The position numbers and the translations under genes are program-made. A DNA stretch of 38,085 nt, taken from Bryobacterales bacterium. GTDB taxonomy: Bacteria > Acidobacteriota > Terriglobia > Bryobacterales > Bryobacteraceae. Shown one piece after another: positions 8,640-17,736 of the stretch (positions are counted from its first letter, which is position 1; each line of letters opens with the position of its first letter). The notes under the pieces are model-generated. The model was not told the origin of the DNA. It searched no databases and saw only the letters and a program-made list of their open reading frames with translations. The stretch lies in contig PMOK01000004.1 of assembly GCA_003162425.1 (NCBI GenBank), positions 1 to 38,085 on the forward strand. The letters run 5' to 3'.

Positions 8640-11600
8640 CTACAGCAGAACCAGCGCCATTGAGTTCACCTCGTGGTGTGCCGCAGCTCTTCGCTGGTTC
8701 ATCAGCACTACCCGACAGAAAAGGTTGGCGAGTTCAATCTGTTCGAGCGTGGCGCATTTTGCTGTGGCGAGCTTGGGACTCGCTACGACGATCGCCAGAA
8801 TCTGTGCGCGCGAGATAGCAACATTGAGACGGTTCTTGCAAAACAGAAAATCAATTCCACGGGGTGCATCGTCGCCGGAACTCGATGCCATTGACACGAT
8901 GACGACAGGAGCCTCCTGCCCCTGAAACTTATCTACGGTGCCGATACGAATGCCGGGAAACCGTTGCCGCAGTCGCCGCACCTGCAGGTTATATGGCGAA
9001 ACAACCAGCACGTCATCGTCAAGGAAAGCGCGCGTAATACCATTCTCAAGAATCTGCGCGCGTTTGAGATCTCGAAGAATGTCTTCGACTGCGTCCACTT
9101 CCTCTTCGGAATCGCATTGATTGCCCTCATGGTCGATTGGAACGTAGACAACGCCGTCGGACGCCGCTAAGCGGCCCTGGCCTCCAGCGTCGAGATGCAA
9201 TTCACGGCTGCTTGTAACTGCCTCCGCCGTCAGCCGTCCATCGTAAACGGCGTCGGAGATGAACTCGCAAAGCTCCGGTCTCATTCGCCACGTCCGGCTC
9301 AGGAAGATGCCGAGATCGTCTGGAATCGTAGGACTGCCCTGCATCATATATTGCAGAATGGACAGTCCACTGTCGTCTGGGTGCGTGCCTTTCGTGGGTT
9401 GCTCCAATTGCATCTGATCCCCCAACAGAATCAGATTCGCGGCACTGGCTGCTACGCTTACCAGATTGGCCACTGGGACCTGGCCTGCTTCATCGATGAA
9501 AAGGTAGTCGAAAATGCCAGCTGCTTTTGGATGCGAGAACAGCCACGCAGTTCCGCCTACCAGATCAGGAACGATATCGAGCTTGAAAAGATCCCCTGCC
9601 TTAGGGCAATATTGGATCCGGCTCGAAGTAGTCTCCTCTTCACCGCCGACTTTGGCTGCCGTAAAGCTTAGACCTTGATCTTGCGCGTCTTTCACACTGC
9701 CCGAAAGCAAAAGGTCAATCGCCCGGTGACCAGTCGACATAATCCCGATGCGTTTGCCGGCGCCGAGCAGTGCGGTAATCATACGTGCCGCCGTGTATGT
9801 TTTCCCGCAACCCGGAGGCCCCTGTATGCAGAGCGAGCTGTGATTCAGATTCAGCGCAGCGTGGACCGCTCCCTGCAATTGATCCGCGCCAGCCGGTATG
9901 ACAGGACCCGAGTCTCCACCAGAGATCCTCGGTCGACGGCGGTAGAGAAAGTCTTCCAGGGCTTGAGGAATGCTGCCCGTTTCCCTGTACGCACGGACCA
10001 GCCGCTCGATGGAATCCACAATTGTTTTGGCCGGAACAATCTCGTCCGGTATCAGATTCAGCCGTTGCGGAGGCGCGGGCCGGGTTTTGCCGAACTGGAA
10101 TGTCAGTAAGCCGCTGTCGAAATCCAGATGGGTTATCTCAACCCGCGTCTCAAGGTCGTGGCTGAAATAACAGTAGTCGCCCGCACGCAGCCGCGTTTCC
10201 TGTTTCGGATTAAATTGGTATTCGTACTCGAAGGACCGCTTGACCGTGACCGGAGGCCTATCGGTTCGTTCGAGATTTGCGAGGCAGTCCGGATCTTCTT
10301 CCAATTCCGCGTCCGTGCTTGCACTCCGGTCGAAGAATTCCCACCAGGTTGGCTTGTCTTCCCGACGATGGAATTCCAGCACCTGCGCCAAAAGCCGGTG
10401 CACCCGCCAGCGCTCCGCATCCACTCCGGGAAGATCGGGGATCTCGTCGAGCATTGCCAAGGCTAACTGCCCCCGAGGTGGCGATGGCGTACTCTGCGCC
10501 TCAACTATTGGGCCAGCATAAGGAATGCCCGCTTCTTGCTGAATAGCCCTGAGCCATTCGAGGAGTTTCCGCGTCGAATCGCAATCGGCTTCGTTGTAGT
10601 CCCGGATCAAGCGAAGCGTGGGCGACGTTCTCCAGTCATCACCGTCCCTTTTCTGCCGCCAGGAGTGGTAGTAGACCATGGAATCGCCGGCCGTGGCCAC
10701 CTCGCCAGTTCGCGTCGGCATGTAAATGTGCTCGATATTCTTGAGCGAGTAGGCCGGCTCGCCGACCAGAAGGCCCTGCCGGACCACTGCGTACAAATCC
10801 ACAAATACCCGGCCGCGAAGCAGTTCATCCACTTCGGCCTCGCAGCATCCGTAGCGGGCCGCCAGTCGCTTCAGGGCGCTGGTCTCGTAGGGGGCGTAAT
10901 GGTAAACGTGCATCGATGGATGTTCTTGACGCTTCGAAAAGATCCAGCCTATGAAGTCCCGGAACGATTTTTTTTCCTGATCCCGATCATGCGCCCACCA
11001 ATCCAAAAATCGCGGGCACCCGGAGTCCAGGTAGACAACACCGAGAAGGTATTCCAGCCCGCCCGAAATCAACGGATAGCCTTCGATGTCGAAGCACACG
11101 TCTCCGGGCGAAGTGGGCGGTAACAAGGAGAGTCCAACTCCTTCACGATCATGCGGAAGAACCCGATACTGCGGTATCGCAATGCCTGACGACGCGATCT
11201 GTAGTTCCGCCTGATCGCAGAGCCGCTGATGTGTCTTCGTGGCGAGTCCCGGCACCAACGTACCCGTTGTTGCCAGGAGATCCTTCACCGTGCGAATTCC
11301 GGAGAGTCTTAGTTGTTTGATCTGGCTGGCGCGAATGTTGGCGACAAAGCTGAGATCGTCGGCCTGCCGGAGTAGATTTTGCGCGTACGAACTCCATCTG
11401 CCGTGTTCGCGATATTCCGCCGGATCAGGACATTCCGAGCCGGTGATGCCGTTCTGGAAGTCCAGGAATCCGGTCTTGAGCACCCGGTAGTAATAGATAA
11501 AATCCCGTAGTGGAAGCCGGCATCTTTCGCCGTTCGCGAGGAAAATGCCCATGTGAGCGGGGAGTTCCCCTTGCACACTGGCGAGCATCTCCGAATAGCA

Positions 11601-12038
11601 GCAGAGCTGCACTGCATAGTGCGGTTTCATGCTCTGGCCCAGTTTCGCGTCCCAAACTTCGTAGTGGTAGTTGCCGAGGGAAGATGAGCCCTCCGTTCGA
11701 ATCAGGAAATCGGCGATGCCCATGAACTCGCCGTGCTCCAGGTACGCTTGATAGATGATCGGCGCTCCATCAATCATTGCGCGAAGCGTGGCGGCGGCCC
11801 GATCCATGCTGGAAGGGATATGAGTGATTGAGTTTTCCGTGCCCAACGCTTCGAGAACGTGCTTCTCGTGGGTAACTCCGGCGTCCATGATCATGCGGCT
11901 CTGATCGTCCGGCGCATCGGCTACCGCAAACCCCGGCCGTTCTAGATTTAGCCGGTCCATCCAGGACGCATATTCGGATTCAAGAAATGTAATCAGGTCC
12001 GAGGGAGAGTAGACAACCGATCCATTGGCAAAACGCAT
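8640..12038 (-). CDS. RecB-like nuclease / RNase H-like exonuclease / SF1 helicase fusion (TM0106-like)
   Basis: This 1132-residue protein has three enzymatic parts. Residues 1-200 carry a RecB/Cas4-type PD-(D/E)xK nuclease: His60, Asp110 in GIADFLI, Glu127-x-x-Asp-x-Lys132 in EVWDAK, and QLCCYSEML. Roughly 310-490 is a DnaQ/RNase H-like exonuclease (VCFDIEGYP, HVYHYAPYETSALK, DYNEADCDSTRKLL). Roughly 720-1100 is a DNA2/Upf1-like SF1 helicase with Walker A (IQGPPGCGKT), DEAG (FIDEAGQVPVANL), LLGDQMQLEQPT, VDKFQGQEAPVVIVSMASS and NRLNVAISRAQ. All catalytic residues appear intact. The family probably processes DNA ends or structured DNA. Its ATG follows the HD gene stop by two bases, so the two are co-translated. 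A role in phage defence or repair is inference. Confidence 0.85.
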   Translation of the reverse strand: MRFANGSVVYSPSDLITFLESEYASWMDRLNLERPGFAVADAPDDQSRMIMDAGVTHEKHVLEALGTENSITHIPSSMDRAAATLRAMIDGAPIIYQAYLEHGEFMGIADFLIRTEGSSSLGNYHYEVWDAKLGQSMKPHYAVQLCCYSEMLASVQGELPAHMGIFLANGERCRLPLRDFIYYYRVLKTGFLDFQNGITGSECPDPAEYREHGRWSSYAQNLLRQADDLSFVANIRASQIKQLRLSGIRTVKDLLATTGTLVPGLATKTHQRLCDQAELQIASSGIAIPQYRVLPHDREGVGLSLLPPTSPGDVCFDIEGYPLISGGLEYLLGVVYLDSGCPRFLDWWAHDRDQEKKSFRDFIGWIFSKRQEHPSMHVYHYAPYETSALKRLAARYGCCEAEVDELLRGRVFVDLYAVVRQGLLVGEPAYSLKNIEHIYMPTRTGEVATAGDSMVYYHSWRQKRDGDDWRTSPTLRLIRDYNEADCDSTRKLLEWLRAIQQEAGIPYAGPIVEAQSTPSPPRGQLALAMLDEIPDLPGVDAERWRVHRLLAQVLEFHRREDKPTWWEFFDRSASTDAELEEDPDCLANLERTDRPPVTVKRSFEYEYQFNPKQETRLRAGDYCYFSHDLETRVEITHLDFDSGLLTFQFGKTRPAPPQRLNLIPDEIVPAKTIVDSIERLVRAYRETGSIPQALEDFLYRRRPRISGGDSGPVIPAGADQLQGAVHAALNLNHSSLCIQGPPGCGKTYTAARMITALLGAGKRIGIMSTGHRAIDLLLSGSVKDAQDQGLSFTAAKVGGEEETTSSRIQYCPKAGDLFKLDIVPDLVGGTAWLFSHPKAAGIFDYLFIDEAGQVPVANLVSVAASAANLILLGDQMQLEQPTKGTHPDDSGLSILQYMMQGSPTIPDDLGIFLSRTWRMRPELCEFISDAVYDGRLTAEAVTSSRELHLDAGGQGRLAASDGVVYVPIDHEGNQCDSEEEVDAVEDILRDLKRAQILENGITRAFLDDDVLVVSPYNLQVRRLRQRFPGIRIGTVDKFQGQEAPVVIVSMASSSGDDAPRGIDFLFCKNRLNVAISRAQILAIVVASPKLATAKCATLEQIELANLFCRVVLMNQRRAAAHHEVNSMALVLL

Positions 12039-12040
12039 GG

Positions 12041-12631
12041 TTAGCGCTCGCCGGCGGGAGAGGCCGTGCGGGAAACTTCAGCTTCGAGTTCGGACACTAC
12101 ACGATCCAGTTCATCCAGGATAGGATGTGGTCGCGCAGCTTTGTACGCCTCAACCAGGCTACGGTAGTACCAAAGCGTTCCGTCCTTGCCTCCGTTGAAT
12201 CTCATCCAAAGCCCCTCGCGCAAGCGCCGGTAATTACGAAGAATGGCCGTTGCATTGTGGAGTTTGTCCGCCGCGCTGACCAGCCTTGCGGATTCCGACG
12301 CATGACCTACATGGGCGACATAGGCTTCCTTGCGTCTCCGCCACTCCGGCTTTGGCACCACATCGGCATCGCTGCAAGACTCGACAATCTGCGCTACGGC
12401 CGAGCCGAAGCGCCGCCGAATCCCTTCCAGCGTTGGCTGGCCGCCCTGATCCTCCACAGCGTCATGCAGCAGCGCGGCGATTGCCTCATCTTCGGTTCCC
12501 CCGTACTCGAGGACTAGCCCGGCCACACAGAGAAGGTGGGAAATGTAGGGGATTTCAGCTCCTTTCCGCGTCTGCGCATTGTGCAGTTGTGCCGCGAAGG
12601 TAAGAGCTTCTGCGAAATCCGGTGAAAGCAT
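12041..12631 (-). CDS. MESH1-like HD-domain hydrolase (putative (p)ppGpp or nucleotide hydrolase)
   Basis: The 196-residue protein is one HD domain of the RelA/SpoT-hydrolase (MESH1) kind. His17 and Arg22-Lys23 lie in LHNAQTRKG, followed by PYISH (His32), His56-Asp57 with Glu60-Asp61 in LLHDAVED, and Asp122 plus Asn126 in SAADKLHNA. These residues bind a metal and the guanosine substrate in the family, which removes the 3'-pyrophosphate of ppGpp. I chose the ATG at 12631, not the one at 12652, because GAGGGGA lies five bases upstream. No synthetase, TGS or ACT domain is present. TAA-CC-ATG couples it to the nuclease-helicase downstream. Substrate may be an alarmone or a defence-related modified nucleotide. 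Confidence 0.85.
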   Translation of the reverse strand: MLSPDFAEALTFAAQLHNAQTRKGAEIPYISHLLCVAGLVLEYGGTEDEAIAALLHDAVEDQGGQPTLEGIRRRFGSAVAQIVESCSDADVVPKPEWRRRKEAYVAHVGHASESARLVSAADKLHNATAILRNYRRLREGLWMRFNGGKDGTLWYYRSLVEAYKAARPHPILDELDRVVSELEAEVSRTASPAGER

Positions 12632-12818
12632 GGTTGTCCCCTCGGCGCACATTTTGGGTTTCGGCGCGCCAACCCTTGCTATCGGCTGCGGATCGCCTCC
12701 ACAACACTCCTCTTCGTTAACAGGCTAAAGGTTCCCGTGTCTTGCGTACCGCCTCTGTGGCCCATCGGTTCAATAGTCCATTCTGGAAATGTCATCCCAG
12801 CCCAAGTGTGGCTGGCAT

Positions 12819-12992
12819 TCAGCTGTCATCACATGTTGTACACAGCACAACGAAAGGATGTTTCCGGCGTTTTCTCCAGAGGTTCAGCGGGACAGCAACA
12901 CGAACCTGGCATTTAAGGCACGGCACCGGTGTGGTCTTCTCTTGCGAATCCCAAAGATGACAAATTATGGTGTTCCGAGCCTTAGTGGGCAT
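12819..12992 (-). CDS. 57-residue putative zinc-ribbon protein
   Basis: The ATG at 12992 is preceded by a good ribosome-binding site (GAGGAGA, 7-8 bases upstream). The product has two Cys-x-x-Cys knuckles 24 residues apart (PCLKCQ and LCTTCDDS) plus Cys11-His12. This is a classic pattern for a small zinc ribbon. A basic segment (LWRKRRKHP) lies between the knuckles and could contact nucleic acid. It is the last gene of the leftward small-gene cluster and starts 50 bases after the stop at 13043. The function is unknown; a DNA- or RNA-binding regulator is plausible. Confidence 0.55.
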   Translation of the reverse strand: MPTKARNTIICHLWDSQEKTTPVPCLKCQVRVAVPLNLWRKRRKHPFVVLCTTCDDS

Positions 12993-13042
12993 GATTTTTC
13001 TCCTCACCGATCTATCACTCTTACGCTTCTTATCTCTCATGC

Positions 13043-13564
13043 TCACCCAATTTCTGTTGGTTCCTGTATAAGAGTTGCATACGTCAAACCGTCGGATTCG
13101 TGGCAGCGCAATGCTGAAGCCGGCGCCAAGTATTCGTTGACCCAAGTCAGAAAGGGCTCGAACAGATCACCTTCCCACACGGCTTCCCGGGTAGGCAGCG
13201 TTAATCTGGTCTCCGGGTTACACTCTGTACAAACATATCCACCTGGAACCCGCTTTGGCGACGAATCGAACGAAGCAAGCATGTCGATACATTCATCGTT
13301 TCGGTTGGCCTCCGGACGACCGGCGAAGACACTCAAATCGTTACGCATGAGCTGGACGGTGATTATTCGGTCAACCCGAGCAAAGCCGAAGAGCATCCTA
13401 TGGCTGGAGCGCTTGATGAAATCAAGTTCAAGGAGGAATCTGTTTTGATTAACGCGGTACCAGTCGTGAAAAGCATGTTGAATCCGATGCCGTGCCTTTA
13501 TATGTTTCGGCCATCGGGCTACTGGGGCCTCTGGAACGCGTAGCAATATCGTGAACACTTCCAT
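13043..13564 (-). CDS. Hypothetical protein, 173 residues
   Basis: I chose the ATG at 13564 (MEVFTILLRVPEAPVARWPK) because it lies 22 bases after the preceding stop at 13587, whereas an ATG at 13630 would overlap the upstream gene. The protein is alpha/beta with a repeated beta-like pattern (FLLELDFIKRSSHRMLFGF, VDRIITVQLM). A CxxC in YVCTECNP could bind metal with a later Cys-His (LRCHES). I recognise no family. Its position between two other small leftward genes suggests one transcript. Confidence 0.55.
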   Translation of the reverse strand: MEVFTILLRVPEAPVARWPKHIKARHRIQHAFHDWYRVNQNRFLLELDFIKRSSHRMLFGFARVDRIITVQLMRNDLSVFAGRPEANRNDECIDMLASFDSSPKRVPGGYVCTECNPETRLTLPTREAVWEGDLFEPFLTWVNEYLAPASALRCHESDGLTYATLIQEPTEIG

Positions 13565-13586
13565 TGGCTGGTTGCCGCGATGCACG

Positions 13587-13793
13587 CTACTTAGAATACG
13601 CCTCAACCCAGTCGTCATGGGCGCGACCATAAGCTGCTTGAAGTTCAGCGTCCGCGGCGTCTGGCAGTCGGCGCTGCATTTCGTTTTGAACGAGCGAGGC
13701 GAACCCCGCCAGATTTTTCTCCAAGCAGTGCTGGATCAAGGTGAAGGCGAGATTCTGGAACAAATCCAGATAGTCCGCAGCCTCCATATCCAA
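13587..13793 (-). CDS. Small hypothetical protein; true start unclear
   Basis: From the ATG at 13793 the product is 68 residues (MDMEAADYLDLFQNLAFTLI and on). Clear coding sequence continues upstream in the same frame to about 13890, including CSRC (possible zinc ligands) and HWSRIEAY. No ATG, GTG or TTG occurs before an in-frame stop, so either the start is a rare codon or a frameshift has removed it. The ATG at 13793 has no ribosome-binding site, which supports a longer gene. Function unknown. Confidence 0.5.
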   Translation of the reverse strand: MDMEAADYLDLFQNLAFTLIQHCLEKNLAGFASLVQNEMQRRLPDAADAELQAAYGRAHDDWVEAYSK

Positions 13794-13897
13794 GATCTGA
13801 CAGCGCGAACAGTAGGCCTCGATGCGGGACCAATGCGGGATATCCGCGGGTTTGGTTCGCTCGGAAGCTCGGTGATTCCGTCGTTGAAATACCGTCT

Positions 13898-14022
13898 CTA
13901 GTTCGACGTAAACAACTCCACCTCTTCGGCCGGGAAGGCACGAAGTTCCTCATCGTCGTGAACGAGGCGCCCGTGCCTGACTGTTTGAGCTCGGCGTCAA
14001 TATCATCAGACAGTTCGCCCAC
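13898..14022 (-). pseudogene. Small gene with an apparent single-base deletion
   Basis: A GTG at 14022 opens a frame with good protein character (GELSDDIDAELKQS). After about 14 codons the sensible sequence jumps to the next frame (HDDEELRAFPAEEVELFTSN, ending at TAG 13898). One missing base near 13979 would join them into a 41-residue acidic protein ending just before the next gene begins. The unshifted frame runs on to 13645 but its sequence looks like noise. Confidence 0.4.
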
Positions 14023-14044
14023 CCGGATCTCTGATCGCCTGCTT

Positions 14045-14165
14045 CTACCTTTCGTGGTTGGCTTTGGCGCGTTCGACCGCCTCCGCGTTCAGCTGTTTTT
14101 TCGCCTTGAGGAATTCCGCCCGAATCTCAAAGCGCCAGCGCTGTAGAGCCTTTATATGCTCCCGA
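14045..14165 (-). other. Short coding-like stretch without a standard start
   Basis: In one minus-strand frame about 39 codons ending at TAG 14045 read as a helical basic protein tail (HIKALQRWRFEIRAEFLKAK). The stretch overlaps the 3' end of the gene at 14127. There is no ATG, GTG or TTG, so it may start at an ATT or be the remnant of a gene. It belongs to the same leftward small-gene cluster. Confidence 0.3.
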
Positions 14166-14366
14166 ATCGTTAAAGCGCACGCGATGGTTGGGCTGCCGGT
14201 TACCGCGGGGCCCGGTCAGGACATGCACTTCATTTCCGACTGTTTCGACGCCGAAAACCTTCTGACTTCCTGCCATGATCGCAGAATTGCGCACGTGGTA
14301 TTCCTGACCATTCGAGCGCCTGATATTTAACTGACCATTCTCTTCGTCCCAAAGTCCAAGCAGCAT
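14127..14366 (-). CDS. Hypothetical protein, 79 residues, first gene of the small-gene cluster
   Basis: The ATG at 14366 is preceded by a strong GGGGAGA site 8 bases upstream; the frame is open further up to 14435 but without a ribosome-binding site. The product (MLLGLWDEENGQLNIRRSNG and on) is a small beta-rich protein with a conserved-looking centre (GNEVHVLTGPRGNRQPNHRV) and a GAYKGS tail. I have the impression of similar short proteins beside plasmid or phage genes but cannot name a family. It is divergent from the SNF2 helicase gene at 14831, sharing a 460-base control region. Confidence 0.6.
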   Translation of the reverse strand: MLLGLWDEENGQLNIRRSNGQEYHVRNSAIMAGSQKVFGVETVGNEVHVLTGPRGNRQPNHRVRFNDSGAYKGSTALAL

Positions 14367-14830
14367 GTGTTTGTTCTCCCCAAGTGTCCCATCGTCGCCG
14401 TCCAACACGGCTAGTCTGAACGAACTGATAAGCACACGCGCGCGCGACCGCGATGTTAAGAACCTCGTTCATGGAAGACCCGCACGGCAAAAAGGAGCCA
14501 TGGTCCACACCCTATTCGGCCCAGTGGATGGGGAGTTTAAACCACAACACCAGGGAAAGGCTCGATGCCGAGTGTCAGTGAGTTACTGGGATTTATAGCG
14601 TCGATAGAATAGTGAATCGAAACTGTACCATTCTCCCGTTAATCCAATTGGCATCCGGCACGAACTCGTGGTTCTTGTTAGTTCTCCCTCGCCATTTAGA
14701 GCGTTGCCAAAGTGGCGCCCTGAGATTTTCAGGAAACTACTGGCCCACGGGCGATCGCTGATGACGGATAATGATAACGATAGGTGACTCCCAATCAGTT
14801 TTTTTATATTGATCCGCCGCTGAAGGAACA
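14367..14830. promoter_or_regulatory. Divergent control region between small-gene cluster and three-gene cassette
   Basis: About 460 bases without a convincing gene. The right end is AT-rich, with a T-run followed by TATATT (about 14804-14809) that could be a -10 element for the rightward cassette. The best -35 candidate, GTGACT, is only 15 bases away, so the promoter call is weak. AAGGA just upstream of the GTG at 14831 is the likely ribosome-binding site. Confidence 0.35.
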
Positions 14831-17716
14831 GTGTCGACCAGCTACCATGCCAAATATTTCGCGAACGAATTGACCCGCCGCTCAGGCACGGTCGGCGTCG
14901 AGAAATTATCAATGTCGCTGTTCGATGCCGCAGTCGATCTGAATCCTTACCAAATCGAGGCGGCGCTCTTCGCTTTCCGTTCGCCTCTATCCAAAGGCGT
15001 GCTTTTGGCCGATGAGGTTGGCTTGGGAAAGACTATTGAGGCGGGCTTGGTGTTGTGCCAGTGTTGGGCTGAGCGCCGACGAAAACTGCTGGTTATCTGT
15101 CCCGCATCGCTGCGCAAGCAGTGGAGTATGGAACTCTTCGAGAAATTCCATCTTCCGAGCGTCATCCTCGATTCAGCCTCGTACCGGGAGTCAATCCGTG
15201 AGGGGAGTACATCGCCCTTTGCCGCACACGTAGTTGTCATCGTCTCTATGAACTTTGCTAGCCGCATGGCAAGCGAGATGCAACTCGTGCCGTGGGACCT
15301 CGTCGTAATTGACGAGGCCCATAAGCTTCGGGGCGCTTACCGTAGCAGCAACAAGATGGGCCAAGCTATTCGCATGGCCATCGCGGACCGCAGGAAATTG
15401 CTTCTGACGGCGACTCCCCTCCAGAATTCACTGCTCGAACTCTATGGCCTCTCTACCCTGATTGACGAGCATCTATTCGGTGATCTGGCCAGCTTCCGGA
15501 CGCAATACTGTTCGAAGGACGGCGACCTGGACGGCTTGAAGGACCGTCTTCGTTCTTTCTGCTATCGCACGCTGCGAAGCGAGGTTCTGGAGTACGTAAA
15601 ATACACAGAACGCCGGCCGATTACGCAGCCCTTTACCCCTGCTGATTCCGAACAACAACTCTACGAAGCCGTCTCCGCTTTTCTGCGCAGGGACGACACT
15701 TACTCCATCCCACACCGTCAGCGAGAGCTGACGACGATGATTTTGCGCAAGCTTTTATCCTCAAGCTCACAGGCCGTAGCAGGCACGCTCGAAATCATCC
15801 GGCAACGCCTATTGGATCTCAAAGCGCGCTCCCAAACCGTTGTGGGCGTGCCCGAAGCCAAAGGCCTGGCCGAAATGCTAATTGAAGAAGAAGAGCTCAG
15901 CGCTGAGTTGTTGGACGAGCCCGGTGATGGCTCCGAAACTCAGGTAGTCGAGCATTCCATGTCGCCCACGCCTGTCGATCTGAAAAAGGTGGACGCCGAA
16001 ATCGTTGAACTGGACCGCTTCGTGCAATGGGCCCGCTCGATCCAAATTGACGCGAAGACGCGCGCCCTCCTCATCGCACTGCAGATCGGCTTCCACGAAA
16101 TGGAGAAAATTGGTGCGCCGCGCAAAGCGGTCATCTTCACCGAGTCCCGCCGCACCCAGGAGTACCTTCGGAACTTTCTGGAAGCCAACGGCTATAGCGG
16201 GAAGATCGTACTGTTCAATGGCACCAACACGGGCCCCGACGTGGATCGCATCTATCAGAAATGGGAGCGTTTGAATTCGCCGCTGGGCAGGCTCAGTGGC
16301 TCCAAATTGGCCGACAAGCGGCTAGCTCTGATTGAGCACTTCCGGGACCATGCAGAGATCCTTATCGCCACCGAATCTGCCGCGGAAGGTATCAATCTTC
16401 AGTTCTGCTCGCTTGTGATCAACTATGACCTGCCATGGAACCCTCAGCGAATCGAGCAACGCATTGGGCGCTGCCATCGATACGGCCAGAAGCACGATGT
16501 GGTTGTCATCAATTTTCTCAACGAGAGGAATGAAGCCGACAAACGCGTGTTTCAACTTCTCAACGAGAAGTTCCATCTCTTCTCCGGCGTGTTCGGCGCC
16601 AGCGACGACATCCTCGGAACAATCGAATCTGGGGTCGATTTTGAGAAGCGGGTCTTTGCAATCTACCAGACCTGCCGGACACCGGAGCAAATAGAGGCAG
16701 CGTTCGTGCTGTTGCAGACGGAGATGGAGGAAGCGATCCGGAACCGGCTGATTGACACAAGACGAACGCTGCTGGAGAACTTTGATGAGGACGTGCATGA
16801 GCGACTGCGTGTCCAACTTGACGAAACCCGCCAGCGCCTCGATTGGGTTGGCCGCATGTTCTGGCAACTGACGAAGTTCACCCTTGTGGACCTTGCCACC
16901 TTCGACGACACGACCCTGGCTTTCGATTTGAGCCACGCACCCCGACCTGACGTCAAGCCAGGCCGTTACCACTTGATTTCCAAGACGCACCAGAACATCG
17001 ACGGAGAGTTCCTGTACCGGATTTCGCACCCCTTGGGCGAGCACGCCATCCATGCGGCAAAGACGTGCCCCACGCCAGAGGCCACTCTAAAGTTCCAGAT
17101 CACGAGCAATCCCGTACGAATACGGGTAGTGGAGAACCTCAAGGGAAAGTCCGGCATTCTCGTACTCAATCGACTGGTCATCGATTCTTTTGACCGCGAA
17201 GAGTACCTCCTATTCAGTGGCTCAACCGACGACGGCAAGTCGCTCGACCAGGAGACCTGCGAAAAGCTCTTCCACTGTGACGCAGTTGTCGCCCCTGGCG
17301 GAGTAGGCCCGGATGTAATGCCCGCGCTGAAACGGGAAACGGAGCGTCACGCTGCCGCGACCATCAGTCGGTCCCTGGAGACTAATAACAAGCACTTCCA
17401 GGAGGAGCGCGAACGCCTGGAAAAGTGGGCGGACGACCAGATCATCGCGGCGGAACGCGAACTGGCTGATACCAAGGCTCGAATCAAAGCCCTAAACCGC
17501 GCGGCCCGTCTGACAACGACGACAGAGGAACAGCTCAAGATTCAAAATGAAATCCGCGAGGCAGAGAAGGAGCAGCGGCGGCAACGGCAGCGAATTTTCG
17601 ACCTTGAGGATGACGTAAAGGATAAGCGCGACCGGCTGATCACGAAGCTGGAAGAGCGCATGACGCAGAGAACGCAGCGTGAGACGATTTTCACCATCCG
17701 TTGGAAGGTAGAGTAG
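14831..17716 (+). CDS. SNF2-family DNA helicase/translocase of a type III-like cassette
   Basis: The 961-residue protein starts at GTG 14831. The ATPase half carries Walker A (ADEVGLGKTIEAG, about residues 58-70), LLVICPASLRKQW, DEAH (VVIDEAHKLRG, about 158-168) and LLLTATPLQN. The helicase C half carries AVIFTESRRTQEYL, ILIATESAAEGINLQ and WNPQRIEQRIGRCHRYGQ. The C-terminal third includes a charged coiled coil (about 850-950). HepA/RapA-like proteins of this kind translocate on duplex DNA and remodel bound complexes. It is separated from the methylase start by 20 bases, so the three genes form one operon. No nuclease motif is visible, so it probably acts with the downstream Res-like protein. 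Confidence 0.85.
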   Translation: MSTSYHAKYFANELTRRSGTVGVEKLSMSLFDAAVDLNPYQIEAALFAFRSPLSKGVLLADEVGLGKTIEAGLVLCQCWAERRRKLLVICPASLRKQWSMELFEKFHLPSVILDSASYRESIREGSTSPFAAHVVVIVSMNFASRMASEMQLVPWDLVVIDEAHKLRGAYRSSNKMGQAIRMAIADRRKLLLTATPLQNSLLELYGLSTLIDEHLFGDLASFRTQYCSKDGDLDGLKDRLRSFCYRTLRSEVLEYVKYTERRPITQPFTPADSEQQLYEAVSAFLRRDDTYSIPHRQRELTTMILRKLLSSSSQAVAGTLEIIRQRLLDLKARSQTVVGVPEAKGLAEMLIEEEELSAELLDEPGDGSETQVVEHSMSPTPVDLKKVDAEIVELDRFVQWARSIQIDAKTRALLIALQIGFHEMEKIGAPRKAVIFTESRRTQEYLRNFLEANGYSGKIVLFNGTNTGPDVDRIYQKWERLNSPLGRLSGSKLADKRLALIEHFRDHAEILIATESAAEGINLQFCSLVINYDLPWNPQRIEQRIGRCHRYGQKHDVVVINFLNERNEADKRVFQLLNEKFHLFSGVFGASDDILGTIESGVDFEKRVFAIYQTCRTPEQIEAAFVLLQTEMEEAIRNRLIDTRRTLLENFDEDVHERLRVQLDETRQRLDWVGRMFWQLTKFTLVDLATFDDTTLAFDLSHAPRPDVKPGRYHLISKTHQNIDGEFLYRISHPLGEHAIHAAKTCPTPEATLKFQITSNPVRIRVVENLKGKSGILVLNRLVIDSFDREEYLLFSGSTDDGKSLDQETCEKLFHCDAVVAPGGVGPDVMPALKRETERHAAATISRSLETNNKHFQEERERLEKWADDQIIAAERELADTKARIKALNRAARLTTTTEEQLKIQNEIREAEKEQRRQRQRIFDLEDDVKDKRDRLITKLEERMTQRTQRETIFTIRWKVE

Positions 17717-17736
17717 CCTCACTTGGGACAACAAAC

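Noticed and set aside
10536-11123. 195-codon plus-strand frame inside the nuclease-helicase gene
   Set aside because: It is a shadow of the minus-strand gene, which carries all the catalytic motifs.
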